A DNA stretch of 64,000 nt from a virus: IMG/VR virus record IMGVR_UViG_3300023179_000053, positions 29,814 to 93,813 of that record; one strand, written 5' to 3'. Below, piece after piece: positions 31,742 through 39,815 of the stretch. The stretch's first letter is position 1, and every line of letters begins with the position of its first letter. Under the pieces are notes generated by a model. The model had not been told where the DNA came from. It ran no database searches and was given only the letters and a program-made list of their open reading frames with translations. The position numbers were made by a program, and so were the translations under genes.

Positions 31742-32383
31742 CTACCAGCTATCTTTTAACTCTCCAGTAGTCAAAAACACCTGTTGCTTTTCATAAGGCA
31801 ACTTCATATATACATTATCTAATTGATGCATTGGGAGATCCGAAATAGCCTTCGGCTCCGGCGACACATCTAATGGGATAAGTGAATAGTTGGTATCGGC
31901 AGCAGTTGAGCCTGTGCGTGAATACTTGTAATATCTGTCAGTCACTGTGCTGAATTCTTTTGCATATTCAATCAATGTCAATCCAACATGGCGCTGATTA
32001 AATGTTGTATCAAGAACTCTTGGCTCCCATACACCAGGCTCTGTTTCAACTGCAATGTTGATCAAAAGATGCGGCTTAGGTCTCCAAGCCTTATCAACAA
32101 CAGCCTGCTCAGTAGCCCAGCACCTGTAATTGTGCTCTTCTAACGAAGCTGTTGAAGCAACTCTCCACTTCCAATTGATTGGGGATGTTACCACAGGAAC
32201 CGTAATTCCTGTACCAACGGCTTCTGAATAATTCTTTGAGTCTTCTGTCAATTCTTGTCTGAATCTAATACGGAACGACTGCCCTGCTTGAACAGTAAAG
32301 AATCGTTTTGGACCATTCTTACCACCTACTGGTGTTACTGCCTTTTCAAGGTCTTTTAATGTTTTAACTGATGTAAATGCCAT
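31742..32383 (-). CDS. Candidate single-stranded DNA-binding protein (213 aa)
   Basis: An abundant-looking soluble protein between primase and the HAD gene. It has an aromatic/basic core (SFRIRFRQEL, NWKWRVAST) and a C-terminus LTTGELKDSW. Its place in the replication block and size fit phage SSBs of the T4 gp32-analogue type, but I see no zinc finger or clear OB motif, so this is a context call. AGGAGAAAAT precedes the ATG. Confidence 0.6.
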   Translation of the reverse strand: MAFTSVKTLKDLEKAVTPVGGKNGPKRFFTVQAGQSFRIRFRQELTEDSKNYSEAVGTGITVPVVTSPINWKWRVASTASLEEHNYRCWATEQAVVDKAWRPKPHLLINIAVETEPGVWEPRVLDTTFNQRHVGLTLIEYAKEFSTVTDRYYKYSRTGSTAADTNYSLIPLDVSPEPKAISDLPMHQLDNVYMKLPYEKQQVFLTTGELKDSW

Positions 32384-32391
32384 ATTTTCTC

Positions 32392-33318
32392 CTATATAAT
32401 TTTTTGTTTGTTGTTTATTGCTTCTTGTATTTCATTACCAGACATTTCGCCGGGGTCTTTCAACCCCATTGGAATGCTTGCGAACGAGAGATCTTTCCCT
32501 CGACACATCTCTATAATACCACGCCGCATCGCCTCTCCAGCGTCATCATTGTCAGAAAATATAATTATGCTATCAAAAAACTTTCTAATTATTTTAACTT
32601 GCTTTTCTGACACTGCCGCTCCAAGTGTAGCAATAACATTTGGGAAACCAGCTTGATGAACGAACATGCAGTCAATACTACCTTCAACAATTATACATGA
32701 TGGGTATTGCTTTGCATTTTGTATATTAAATAAATTATCAGCTCTTTTGAATCCTTTATTGTATAAATATCTTGGCTCTTGATGCGATTCAACAGCTCTA
32801 CCTATAAAGCCGGTGAGTTTGTAATTATGAGCCCTTACAGGGATTACAACTCTGTTCTTTTCATTTGAAAATCCAACTTCAAAATATTGAATAGTTTCAA
32901 TAGATAACCCACGTTCAATCAAGGTAATTATTTTTCCAATATGATCTTTATTGCTATAATCTATAACAACATCATCAATTACTAATTCGTTAACATTTTC
33001 TTTGACATACTTAAAACTATTCAACTGCTTTTCAATTGATAATTTATCCAAAGCAAAATCTTTGCCATACGGCTTGCCTGTCAAATGAAAATACAACTGT
33101 CTAAAATTACCCTTTTTACCACAAGATGGATTAAAACATTGCCATAAACCTGTTTTAGTATTTATATACATAGCGGCGCTATGCACATTCTTATGAAATG
33201 GGCAAAAGACATTTAATTCTTGACCATTTACAGCCTGAACAGGAACTGAGTATTTAGCAAATAGATTATATATCTCTTCTTCTAATTGTTTAGACGTAAA
33301 TTTTGAATTTGTAGACAT
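32392..33318 (-). CDS. DnaG-type primase (short)
   Basis: A 308-aa primase. It has an N-terminal CHC2 zinc domain (Cys39, His42, Cys61, Cys66), the basic RNA polymerase region (about 145-205) and a TOPRIM domain with VEGSID (Glu212) and FSDNDDAG (Asp256, Asp258). It lacks the helicase-binding C-terminal domain of bacterial DnaG, as is common in phages. It makes RNA primers with the DnaB-type helicase nearby. Confidence 0.9.
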   Translation of the reverse strand: MSTNSKFTSKQLEEEIYNLFAKYSVPVQAVNGQELNVFCPFHKNVHSAAMYINTKTGLWQCFNPSCGKKGNFRQLYFHLTGKPYGKDFALDKLSIEKQLNSFKYVKENVNELVIDDVVIDYSNKDHIGKIITLIERGLSIETIQYFEVGFSNEKNRVVIPVRAHNYKLTGFIGRAVESHQEPRYLYNKGFKRADNLFNIQNAKQYPSCIIVEGSIDCMFVHQAGFPNVIATLGAAVSEKQVKIIRKFFDSIIIFSDNDDAGEAMRRGIIEMCRGKDLSFASIPMGLKDPGEMSGNEIQEAINNKQKII

Positions 33319-33472
33319 CCCGGCTCTTATCGTAATCTGTAATTAAGTTTGTCTTACCAAAATTTCCTTTTTTCTTTCTTGCTTCGTCTTCCATCCAAGG
33401 TCTTAATCTAGACAGCGTTTCAATGTCTACAACCTCACCAGAGACTATAACTTTATTTATTTTTTTATTCAT
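33290..33472 (-). CDS. Hypothetical basic small protein (60 aa)
   Basis: Start at ATG 33472 (MNKKINKVIVSGEVV), overlapping the helicase stop (TAATG). Basic and short. The longer frame to 33517 overlaps the helicase in another frame. It lies between helicase and primase genes; a small replication accessory is possible. Confidence 0.65.
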   Translation of the reverse strand: MNKKINKVIVSGEVVDIETLSRLRPWMEDEARKKKGNFGKTNLITDYDKSRDVYKFKIYV

Positions 33473-34686
33473 TAAATATCCCACTCCTCTGACCATTTTC
33501 CTGTTTCTAAATTCCATCTAAGATAGAAGCCGAAATGTGAAGCTCGCCTTACTTTTCTAGATATCACTTGGAATAAATCTGACGACATCTCTCGATGTAT
33601 AGCCAGTACTAAGTCGGCATCATATGCCAATTGCTTACTCCAAGCGACCTCTTCAAGCTCTGGTGGTCTTTCAGAATGACCATCAGCCATTGTTACTGCA
33701 GCAACATCTATAATTGGCACGCCGTTTTTAACAGCTATTCTCTTAAAAGCTTTAGAAAGGTTCTTAGCTTTTTCTGTTTCTGTTTTAGAGCCGGATGCAT
33801 CATCAAATAAACCGTGATAGTCAAGAATAACAATATCAGGATGATATTGATCAATCTTTGCCTGCACCATGTTTTGGTCTGCTGTTTCAAGACCTTCTGA
33901 TGTAACTAAATGAATTGCATGTTTACCAGTAAAGGTAACTTCAGCCCATTTCTCATATGTCTCAAGTATCTGTGGATTAGCTTTAACCAAGTCAGTATTT
34001 GTAAAATGACCTTCTCCATTATTTAATAATGTATCAAGTCTTTGACCTTCTTGTTGCTTATTCATTTCTAACGAAATAATAAGTGGTCGATAACCAGCTT
34101 TCCATGCATTAACTGCAAAGAGTCTAGCAATAAAGGATTTGCCAACACCTGTCCATCCAAGAAGAACAATAAAATCACCAGGCTGCCAGCCTCCAAATAC
34201 TTTATCAATTACATTGATACCAGATGGAATTCCCTGTATATCTTTCTTATTCTTAGACCTCTCCTTAAGATCTTCTGCACGGTCTTTCCACTCACCAACT
34301 AAATCAGTATCTTTAAGGTTACTGGAGAACTTATATAATTTAGAAGTTTCTTCCATTAAAAAAGACAATGCCTGTCTAGCGCCAGCATCGCCAATTAAAT
34401 TATGTGCTTTAGATACTATACTTCTTGTTTGATACGCGAGAGATTCTTTCTTTGCTTCATCAATATAATAAGCTATAGGCTCTGGAGTGGATATAAACTC
34501 AAAATCTGGGTGATGCTGTTTAACAGTTTCTTTTGATGGAACTCGCTTATGATCCTCATAATGGCTCACAACAAAATTCCATATATCTCTGTGCTCTAAG
34601 AATACATTCTCAACTCCGCCATTTACAGCAGATACATAGTCTTTAGAGTCAATGATTGCATTAAGCAATCTAACTTCGTAGTTCAT
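33472..34686 (-). CDS. DnaB-type replicative helicase
   Basis: A 404-aa RecA-fold helicase. The N-terminal domain (residues 1-120) resembles the DnaB primase-interaction domain; the ATPase has Walker A GWTGVGKS (177-184) and a Walker B-like IVILDYHGLF. Conserved PLIISLEM and VPIIDVAAVTM blocks match SF4 helicases. It unwinds DNA ahead of the DnaE-type polymerase. The stop is coupled to the next gene. Confidence 0.9.
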   Translation of the reverse strand: MNYEVRLLNAIIDSKDYVSAVNGGVENVFLEHRDIWNFVVSHYEDHKRVPSKETVKQHHPDFEFISTPEPIAYYIDEAKKESLAYQTRSIVSKAHNLIGDAGARQALSFLMEETSKLYKFSSNLKDTDLVGEWKDRAEDLKERSKNKKDIQGIPSGINVIDKVFGGWQPGDFIVLLGWTGVGKSFIARLFAVNAWKAGYRPLIISLEMNKQQEGQRLDTLLNNGEGHFTNTDLVKANPQILETYEKWAEVTFTGKHAIHLVTSEGLETADQNMVQAKIDQYHPDIVILDYHGLFDDASGSKTETEKAKNLSKAFKRIAVKNGVPIIDVAAVTMADGHSERPPELEEVAWSKQLAYDADLVLAIHREMSSDLFQVISRKVRRASHFGFYLRWNLETGKWSEEWDI

Positions 34687-34997
34687 TAAGATTCCAATCT
34701 TTTTTTAGTTTCCTGTACAATATCTTTAAACTTATCCTGCGACTTCTTTTCGAACTCAACCCTTTCTACGAATGTTCTAGATTCTATAGCAAAATCAAAC
34801 AGCAGGAACGGACCTGGGCGAGATTTTATAAAATATTCAACCGCGTTCTCCAGATTGTCTTTCTTGTAAAAAGATGCAAGCGCATCTGCGACTTGCTCTT
34901 GCCTTGGCGAATCCGGTATAAAAAGTTTATGATACTTTTTGCAATAATTTTTGAAGCATTCTATCAGTTCGCTTCCAGTTATTATCATTTGGATCAC
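34686..34997 (-). CDS. Hypothetical protein, candidate helicase accessory (103 aa)
   Basis: A basic, helical protein directly upstream of the DnaB-type helicase (one-base overlap of its stop with the helicase ATG) and overlapping the WhiB gene end. Start at GTG 34997 or ATG 34988; GGAAG lies nearby. The placement suggests a helicase loader or partner, without sequence proof. Confidence 0.6.
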   Translation of the reverse strand: MIQMIITGSELIECFKNYCKKYHKLFIPDSPRQEQVADALASFYKKDNLENAVEYFIKSRPGPFLLFDFAIESRTFVERVEFEKKSQDKFKDIVQETKKRLES

Positions 34998-35220
34998 TTA
35001 CTTCCTTCCATGTTTCCTGCATGATATCATACTCTGAAAGACCGCCATTGACTCCGTAAAAAGAATCTGTCTCCCACATATGCATTATACATTCTTTTCT
35101 TACAGTGCAAGATTGACAAACTTTTTTAGCATAATCAACTTCACTATATTTATAAGAAAACCAGTGTTTACTATTTTTATCTATTAAGCAAAGAGCTTTC
35201 TTTCTCCAGCCGGATATCAC
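34927..35220 (-). CDS. WhiB-like Fe-S transcription factor (second copy)
   Basis: A 97-aa WhiB-family protein with Cys11, Cys35, Cys38 and Cys44 and a turn GVNGG instead of the usual GVWGG. The C-terminal tail is longer and less basic than that of the 7868-8209 protein. It is embedded in the replication block, overlapping both neighbours. The two WhiBs have little sequence in common outside the cluster, so they probably have distinct partners or timing. Confidence 0.9.
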   Translation of the reverse strand: MISGWRKKALCLIDKNSKHWFSYKYSEVDYAKKVCQSCTVRKECIMHMWETDSFYGVNGGLSEYDIMQETWKEVSDPNDNNWKRTDRMLQKLLQKVS

Positions 35221-35432
35221 TTTTCTGCGTCCAGCTCTTGCAGTTTAGACTCAATTTGTGAATCAACTGCATCCCATAATTTCTTCCAACCTTCTTCATC
35301 TTCAATACCACTGCAAACAACTCTTGCACCGGCATCTAATCTTAATGACTCATAGTTGCCAAGATTTTTGGTAATCCCAACAGATGCCCAAATTTCAACT
35401 TGACCTTCATTAATTTTATTTACTTTTGTCAT
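35217..35432 (-). CDS. Hypothetical small protein (71 aa)
   Basis: AAAAGGAGCTAATT precedes the ATG. The central block GITKNLGNYESLRLDAGARVV is of a kind seen in short conserved proteins of actinobacteriophages, where no function is known. The rest is acidic. It overlaps the WhiB start (ATGA). Confidence 0.7.
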   Translation of the reverse strand: MTKVNKINEGQVEIWASVGITKNLGNYESLRLDAGARVVCSGIEDEEGWKKLWDAVDSQIESKLQELDAEK

Positions 35433-35434
35433 AA

Positions 35435-35878
35435 TTAGCTCCTTTTTAATTTGATTTTTTGTGACATTCTTATGATTCTAGCATTAACATTTTTACTATT
35501 AGACGGTCTTCCCGGCACTCTTTTGTTGAAAAAAGCAACCATGTCGTAGACATCTTGCTTATCATAATAGCGCCAGTTTTTATATCCATCGCACGTTTCG
35601 CTAAACTTTTTTCCACTTGGAATTAAATTACGTTTTTCATACTTTCTTATGGTGTCTGGTCTTTTCTCAACTATCTTTGCTACTTCCCCTATAGTATAAA
35701 TTCTATGCAAAATTAATTCTGAGTTTTGATATGGAAATATAACTTCTTTTTTAGAATTAAGATCTGTAGCATAAATTTGGTTCATATTCTTAACAATTTT
35801 TTTAACTTTAATAATTGTTTCAGAATATTTGTAAAATTTATTTTTAATTATTTTGTCTTGTAGTAGCATAACGCTCAT
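35435..35878 (-). CDS. MerR-like DNA-binding protein
   Basis: A 147-aa protein with a MerR/excisionase-type winged-helix motif: IGEVAKIVEKRPDTIRKYEK (about residues 62-81), followed by the wing WRYYDKQDVYDM. The C-terminus is basic. The N-terminal 50 residues are Lys/Ile-rich. It may regulate phage genes. Two bases before it, the next start is spaced normally. Not an integrase-linked excisionase, as no integrase is present. Confidence 0.75.
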   Translation of the reverse strand: MSVMLLQDKIIKNKFYKYSETIIKVKKIVKNMNQIYATDLNSKKEVIFPYQNSELILHRIYTIGEVAKIVEKRPDTIRKYEKRNLIPSGKKFSETCDGYKNWRYYDKQDVYDMVAFFNKRVPGRPSNSKNVNARIIRMSQKIKLKRS

Positions 35879-36092
35879 TTATTGTTTTAAAATTAAACTC
35901 TGTTAAAATTTTATTAAGCTCAGAAACTGCAATATCAACTCCTCTTGCGCAAGACAGACATGTTAGGTCTATCCAAGATGTTTTCATTGCATAATATTGA
36001 ACACCTGTCATCATTTTGCCACCACAATGTGTGCAACGAAGTTCTTGATTTGCATAATAACTTTTTAATTCTGGAATGTGTATATTTTTCAT
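35844..36092 (-). CDS. Four-cysteine zinc-ribbon protein (82 aa)
   Basis: LRCTHCGGKM near residue 18 and TCLSCARG near 45 form a probable zinc ribbon. The remainder is helical. The ATG overlaps the phosphoesterase stop (ATGA). Function unknown; it may bind DNA or RNA polymerase. Confidence 0.7.
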   Translation of the reverse strand: MKNIHIPELKSYYANQELRCTHCGGKMMTGVQYYAMKTSWIDLTCLSCARGVDIAVSELNKILTEFNFKTINERYATTRQNN

Positions 36093-37258
36093 TGATCTAA
36101 CCAGCAGTTATATTCTGCTGTTACTATACCTTTCTCTGGATGTACGAATACCAATGTCTGCGATGGTCTTCCGGCAGCAGCAAGTGTTTCAGCAGCATAT
36201 GTATTAACAGATTCTGGACTGCCTGCAATTCTTAACTGAACTGTATTAAAAGTCATCTTAGTTGGCGTATGAAAATGACCGATATAAATATCATCAAAGT
36301 CTTCCTCTATAGCACCTATCTTCCACCCATAAGCTTTCTTTTGAAAAGCATAAAATGATGAAAGACTTCCAAATTGATCTCCGTGACAAAGCAATGCTTT
36401 GTATTGACCAATTTTATCAATTGCGTACCAATGACGTTCGCCCCTCCCGTCTGGGATAACAAACTTTATTCTTGGCTCTTTTTCAAACATTAATTGTGTA
36501 ATACGATACAGCATTCTATCGCCGTTTGTTTCAGGGTCATGATCCCTCCTAGCTCTTCCGCCAATTGAACCATGATTACCAATAACACCAACAAATGTTA
36601 CTTTTTCAAAATTTTCCAACATCATATTGATAAAATTTTTCATAATCCTTGGACCATCAACTGTTATTTGACGATACAATCCACCATCAACAAGAAATGA
36701 CTGTCCGGGAAATATGAGTTCTCCTTCAATAATATCCCCAAGAGCCCAAATTCTTACTTCCCTAACTGGGTGATCTTTTCTTTGTATATTTGTAAGATTA
36801 ATAATTTTTTCTGCATATTTATATATTCTTTCTTCACAAACATTTGAATTATAATCAGGAGTTACTTTAGATAATTGCCAGTCAGACAATATAGCAACAG
36901 CAACTTCTTCAGTTCCTTTTCTTTTATCAATTTTTGGTTTTGGAATAGGCTTAGTTTTAGTTGATGCAATATCATCCCTAACTGCTTGATATACTGCAGA
37001 AACCAAATCATCACTTTTATTTTTTAACTTATTATATTCTTGCAATAATCTTGTATAAGCAACTTTCACTTCTGCTTCTGACTCTGGCTTTTTACCAGAT
37101 ACCGGATCTGTTGGCACTTCAAATAACCCCTTTTCTCTTCTGAATTTACATAAACCGCCGATATCAATTGACTTTCTACAGTCTTTATCAGCATATTTGT
37201 GATTGGCGGATTTGGGTTCAAATTCTTGATTGCAACCCTTAGCTTCGCAAATTTTCAT
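36089..37258 (-). CDS. Calcineurin-like metallophosphoesterase with Zn knuckle
   Basis: A 389-aa protein. Residues 1-30 have a cysteine knuckle (CEAKGCNQEF ... DCRK). The phosphoesterase motifs follow in order: ILSDWQLS, LGDIIEGEL, GVIGNHGSIGG, LLCHGDQF and YIGHFHTP, covering the D-x-H, GD, GNH, H and GHxH sites. The first motif has DWQ rather than DxH, so one metal ligand may be altered. Likely a DNA repair-type (Mre11/SbcD-related) or nucleotide phosphoesterase. Confidence 0.85.
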   Translation of the reverse strand: MKICEAKGCNQEFEPKSANHKYADKDCRKSIDIGGLCKFRREKGLFEVPTDPVSGKKPESEAEVKVAYTRLLQEYNKLKNKSDDLVSAVYQAVRDDIASTKTKPIPKPKIDKRKGTEEVAVAILSDWQLSKVTPDYNSNVCEERIYKYAEKIINLTNIQRKDHPVREVRIWALGDIIEGELIFPGQSFLVDGGLYRQITVDGPRIMKNFINMMLENFEKVTFVGVIGNHGSIGGRARRDHDPETNGDRMLYRITQLMFEKEPRIKFVIPDGRGERHWYAIDKIGQYKALLCHGDQFGSLSSFYAFQKKAYGWKIGAIEEDFDDIYIGHFHTPTKMTFNTVQLRIAGSPESVNTYAAETLAAAGRPSQTLVFVHPEKGIVTAEYNCWLDQ

Positions 37259-37266
37259 AAGGTCAA

Positions 37267-37716
37267 TTATACACTATTTTCTGAAGACTCTGCATTACCC
37301 GAAACATTCTTTGGATTTATTTTAGACCTTTCTCTCTTTTCATCATTTTTACGACGCATTGTCTGTCTCATCTTCTCTCTGTGCTTATCAGATGGCTTCC
37401 TGCCTTCCCTATGTATTGCGCTGTGTTCAGGCACAGTGCAAAGGTATAAATTTTCAACACGATTATCTGTTTTTATTTCATTTATATGATGCACTGTCTC
37501 CCATGGCTCAAGAAGCCTATTTAAATATGATTCAAAAACAAGACGATGTTCATATACATAACCCTTAATATTATATTTATGTTCTGGATTTAGTATTCTT
37601 ATATATCCTTTATCATCTACGTACTTGCCACCGCCATAATTTGGATTATTTTCTCCATGAATAGTTTTTGCTGACCATTCAATATCTTTTCTTCTAGAGG
37701 CTAGACTTTCTCTCAT
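37267..37716 (-). CDS. HNH endonuclease
   Basis: A 149-aa nuclease with the HNH beta-beta-alpha fold: EHRLVFESYLN, VHHINEIKTDNRVENLYL and a following HS. Such proteins are often free-standing homing endonucleases or packaging-associated nucleases in actinophages. The basic C-terminus would bind DNA. It sits between the tail genes and the phosphoesterase gene. Confidence 0.9.
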   Translation of the reverse strand: MRESLASRRKDIEWSAKTIHGENNPNYGGGKYVDDKGYIRILNPEHKYNIKGYVYEHRLVFESYLNRLLEPWETVHHINEIKTDNRVENLYLCTVPEHSAIHREGRKPSDKHREKMRQTMRRKNDEKRERSKINPKNVSGNAESSENSV

Positions 37717-38378
37717 TAAACACTTGCGCCAACATCTTCAACTATTAATTGCAGCCTTTCTGTGGCACTAGGATTCACTGAAACTACCGGTGCATTTGTT
37801 AAGCCAGATGTACCGCCGACTCTTGCAACCGCAGCAGAGAATGAGTTTGCATTTAACCCACCACCACTCTCTAAGTATACGGAATATGTTCCTGCGCCAA
37901 CAGTTACAGCATCACTTGCTTTCATAGATGATGTAACAGTATTTGCGTTTGCTGCTGTGTTATAAAAGTCATATGGTGGTATTGCAAAATTCCAAACCAT
38001 TAATGGCGCTGAAGCGCCGTAACCGGCAGATACTGCATTATAAACTTTAAGCTTAAGCACTGCATCTTCAGCCCCCTTGCCTTGTACGGTAAATCCAGGA
38101 AACACGCATGTGATTTTATAAAATCTATTTTGATCAATAGTAACTCTTTGATCAGACCCGCCTCCGGGGTTAGTTAACGCTAGAATTTGAGTATCAGAGC
38201 TACCAACATTAGCCACTACGTTTCCAGAAGTTGTTTCAATAAATTCTAAAACCCCTTGTGGTTTAGCATCATTAGCATCCCTAATTTGCTCCATATTCAT
38301 AGACATCTGAGATAGGCGATCTGATGAAATTGGTGTGCCATCTGTCCAGGAAACAAAGACGTAATTTTCGTATGCCAT
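37716..38378 (-). CDS. Structural protein, tail-tip or fibre associated (220 aa)
   Basis: Starts MAYENYVFVSWTDGTPISSDRL and is Ala/Ser/Val-rich with beta-type repeats, like phage minor tail or fibre-associated proteins. It follows the S74 fibre gene with its stop one base before. No domain recognised; role from context. Confidence 0.65.
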   Translation of the reverse strand: MAYENYVFVSWTDGTPISSDRLSQMSMNMEQIRDANDAKPQGVLEFIETTSGNVVANVGSSDTQILALTNPGGGSDQRVTIDQNRFYKITCVFPGFTVQGKGAEDAVLKLKVYNAVSAGYGASAPLMVWNFAIPPYDFYNTAANANTVTSSMKASDAVTVGAGTYSVYLESGGGLNANSFSAAVARVGGTSGLTNAPVVSVNPSATERLQLIVEDVGASV

Positions 38379-39815
38379 TTAACTATTATACCCCAATTGT
38401 TGCTCTATTGCAGAGAGTCTTTGATTTAAATTAGAAATTGCTGTTAAAAGTAATGGTATTGATTTAACATAAACAACCTGCTGATATTTTTCTGGATTGT
38501 CAAGATTTTCAACATACTCTGGAAATAATTGAGCAAATTCGTCAGCAATAACGCCTATTCCATTTTTCCCGGCAATCCATGGGTATGGAATGTCGTCTTT
38601 GTATCTGAATTCGTATGACTTTATCGAATATATTTTTTCCAATAAATCACTGCTGACATTATTGATGTTTTCTTTCAGCCTTCTATCCGAATAGTAACCG
38701 TCCGGAGAGAAATATGGGTCAACATTTGTATCATTATTTACTATGCATGACAGCACTCCAGACCCATTGTCCCAGCCAAATGCTATTCCAAATCTATCAC
38801 CTGATAAATTTGAAGCATTATAATAAACACCATTGCCACCACATGTAATCGTATCGGTTGTGGTTATTCCATCAGAACCTATTGATGCGCAATCTATATC
38901 AAAAACATCCAAAAGACCGCCAGATTGAATAACCAAATTGCCATCAACATCTATTCCATTAGAGTAAATAGTTCCAGTTGAAATAATATCTCCATTTGGT
39001 TGAAGGGTTACGTTATCACCCGTTGCTTGCTCAATAGATATATAATCATATTGAATTCTTGCAGAATATCCATTTTGCCCTGGTCCACTTGGACCATTAA
39101 TTTCCATTCCAACACGAACATTGTCTTCAATTTCTCCGATGGTCATATCTCCAAGAAAATTTCCACCTGTGCGCAAATAATCGCCAGGTCCAATTTGCCA
39201 CCCAGCAATTGTTCCAGTATTTGCATTAATTTCACCTGTTAATACAAGAGTATTGCCATTGTAAATTAAAGAATTAACTCCATCTCCAACTGAAAATACA
39301 CCATTTGCATTCCAATAATTATTTGCATTAATTAAAATAGCACCTGCTGTCAATGTACCTCTTATTGATGTAGCATCAAAAACAGCATCGCCAGCCCATG
39401 TTATTGCCCACCCTGTAGAGCCATCACTTGTGATTACACCATTTGCAGCAATAGTGCCATTAAAATTACTACTTCTTATTACATTGTTAATTAAAGCGAC
39501 ATTGGCTGATAATTCATTTGCAGTTATTGATCCAGCAGCAATGTGTATAGACTGAACAGAATTTGGCAAAAGCCTTACACCGGATGGACCAAGAACGTCA
39601 TTTATTACAACATTTGATATCACAGTTTTTAAATTATCAAAATTTCTTTGTTGCCTTATTTGTCTTGCATTGGAGCCTGTTTTCCCAACTATAAAATCAT
39701 AAATAGAATATTGTTCTGTATCAATCAAGGAAGAAGAAACGCCATCATGATCATGACCACCTTCAAAAAACACTATTGAATTTTCAGAAATTGCACTGCT
39801 AGATCTAAAAGTCAT
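38379..39815 (-). CDS. Tail fibre/receptor-binding protein with S74 chaperone
   Basis: A 478-aa fibre. The body is beta-helix-like with many Asn/Gly/Thr residues (MTFRSSSAISENSIV then repeated ITANGxxxSDGS-type segments). The last about 100 residues (from DRRLKENI) are the intramolecular chaperone/peptidase S74 domain of endosialidase-type fibres, which trims itself after trimer assembly. It likely recognises host surface polymers. It starts one base into the stop of the 1338-aa tail gene. Confidence 0.85.
   Translation of the reverse strand: MTFRSSSAISENSIVFFEGGHDHDGVSSSLIDTEQYSIYDFIVGKTGSNARQIRQQRNFDNLKTVISNVVINDVLGPSGVRLLPNSVQSIHIAAGSITANELSANVALINNVIRSSNFNGTIAANGVITSDGSTGWAITWAGDAVFDATSIRGTLTAGAILINANNYWNANGVFSVGDGVNSLIYNGNTLVLTGEINANTGTIAGWQIGPGDYLRTGGNFLGDMTIGEIEDNVRVGMEINGPSGPGQNGYSARIQYDYISIEQATGDNVTLQPNGDIISTGTIYSNGIDVDGNLVIQSGGLLDVFDIDCASIGSDGITTTDTITCGGNGVYYNASNLSGDRFGIAFGWDNGSGVLSCIVNNDTNVDPYFSPDGYYSDRRLKENINNVSSDLLEKIYSIKSYEFRYKDDIPYPWIAGKNGIGVIADEFAQLFPEYVENLDNPEKYQQVVYVKSIPLLLTAISNLNQRLSAIEQQLGYNS

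Noticed and set aside
35435-35878. Excisionase of a temperate phage
   Set aside because: The MerR-like motif fits, but no integrase, attachment site or repressor is seen in the window.
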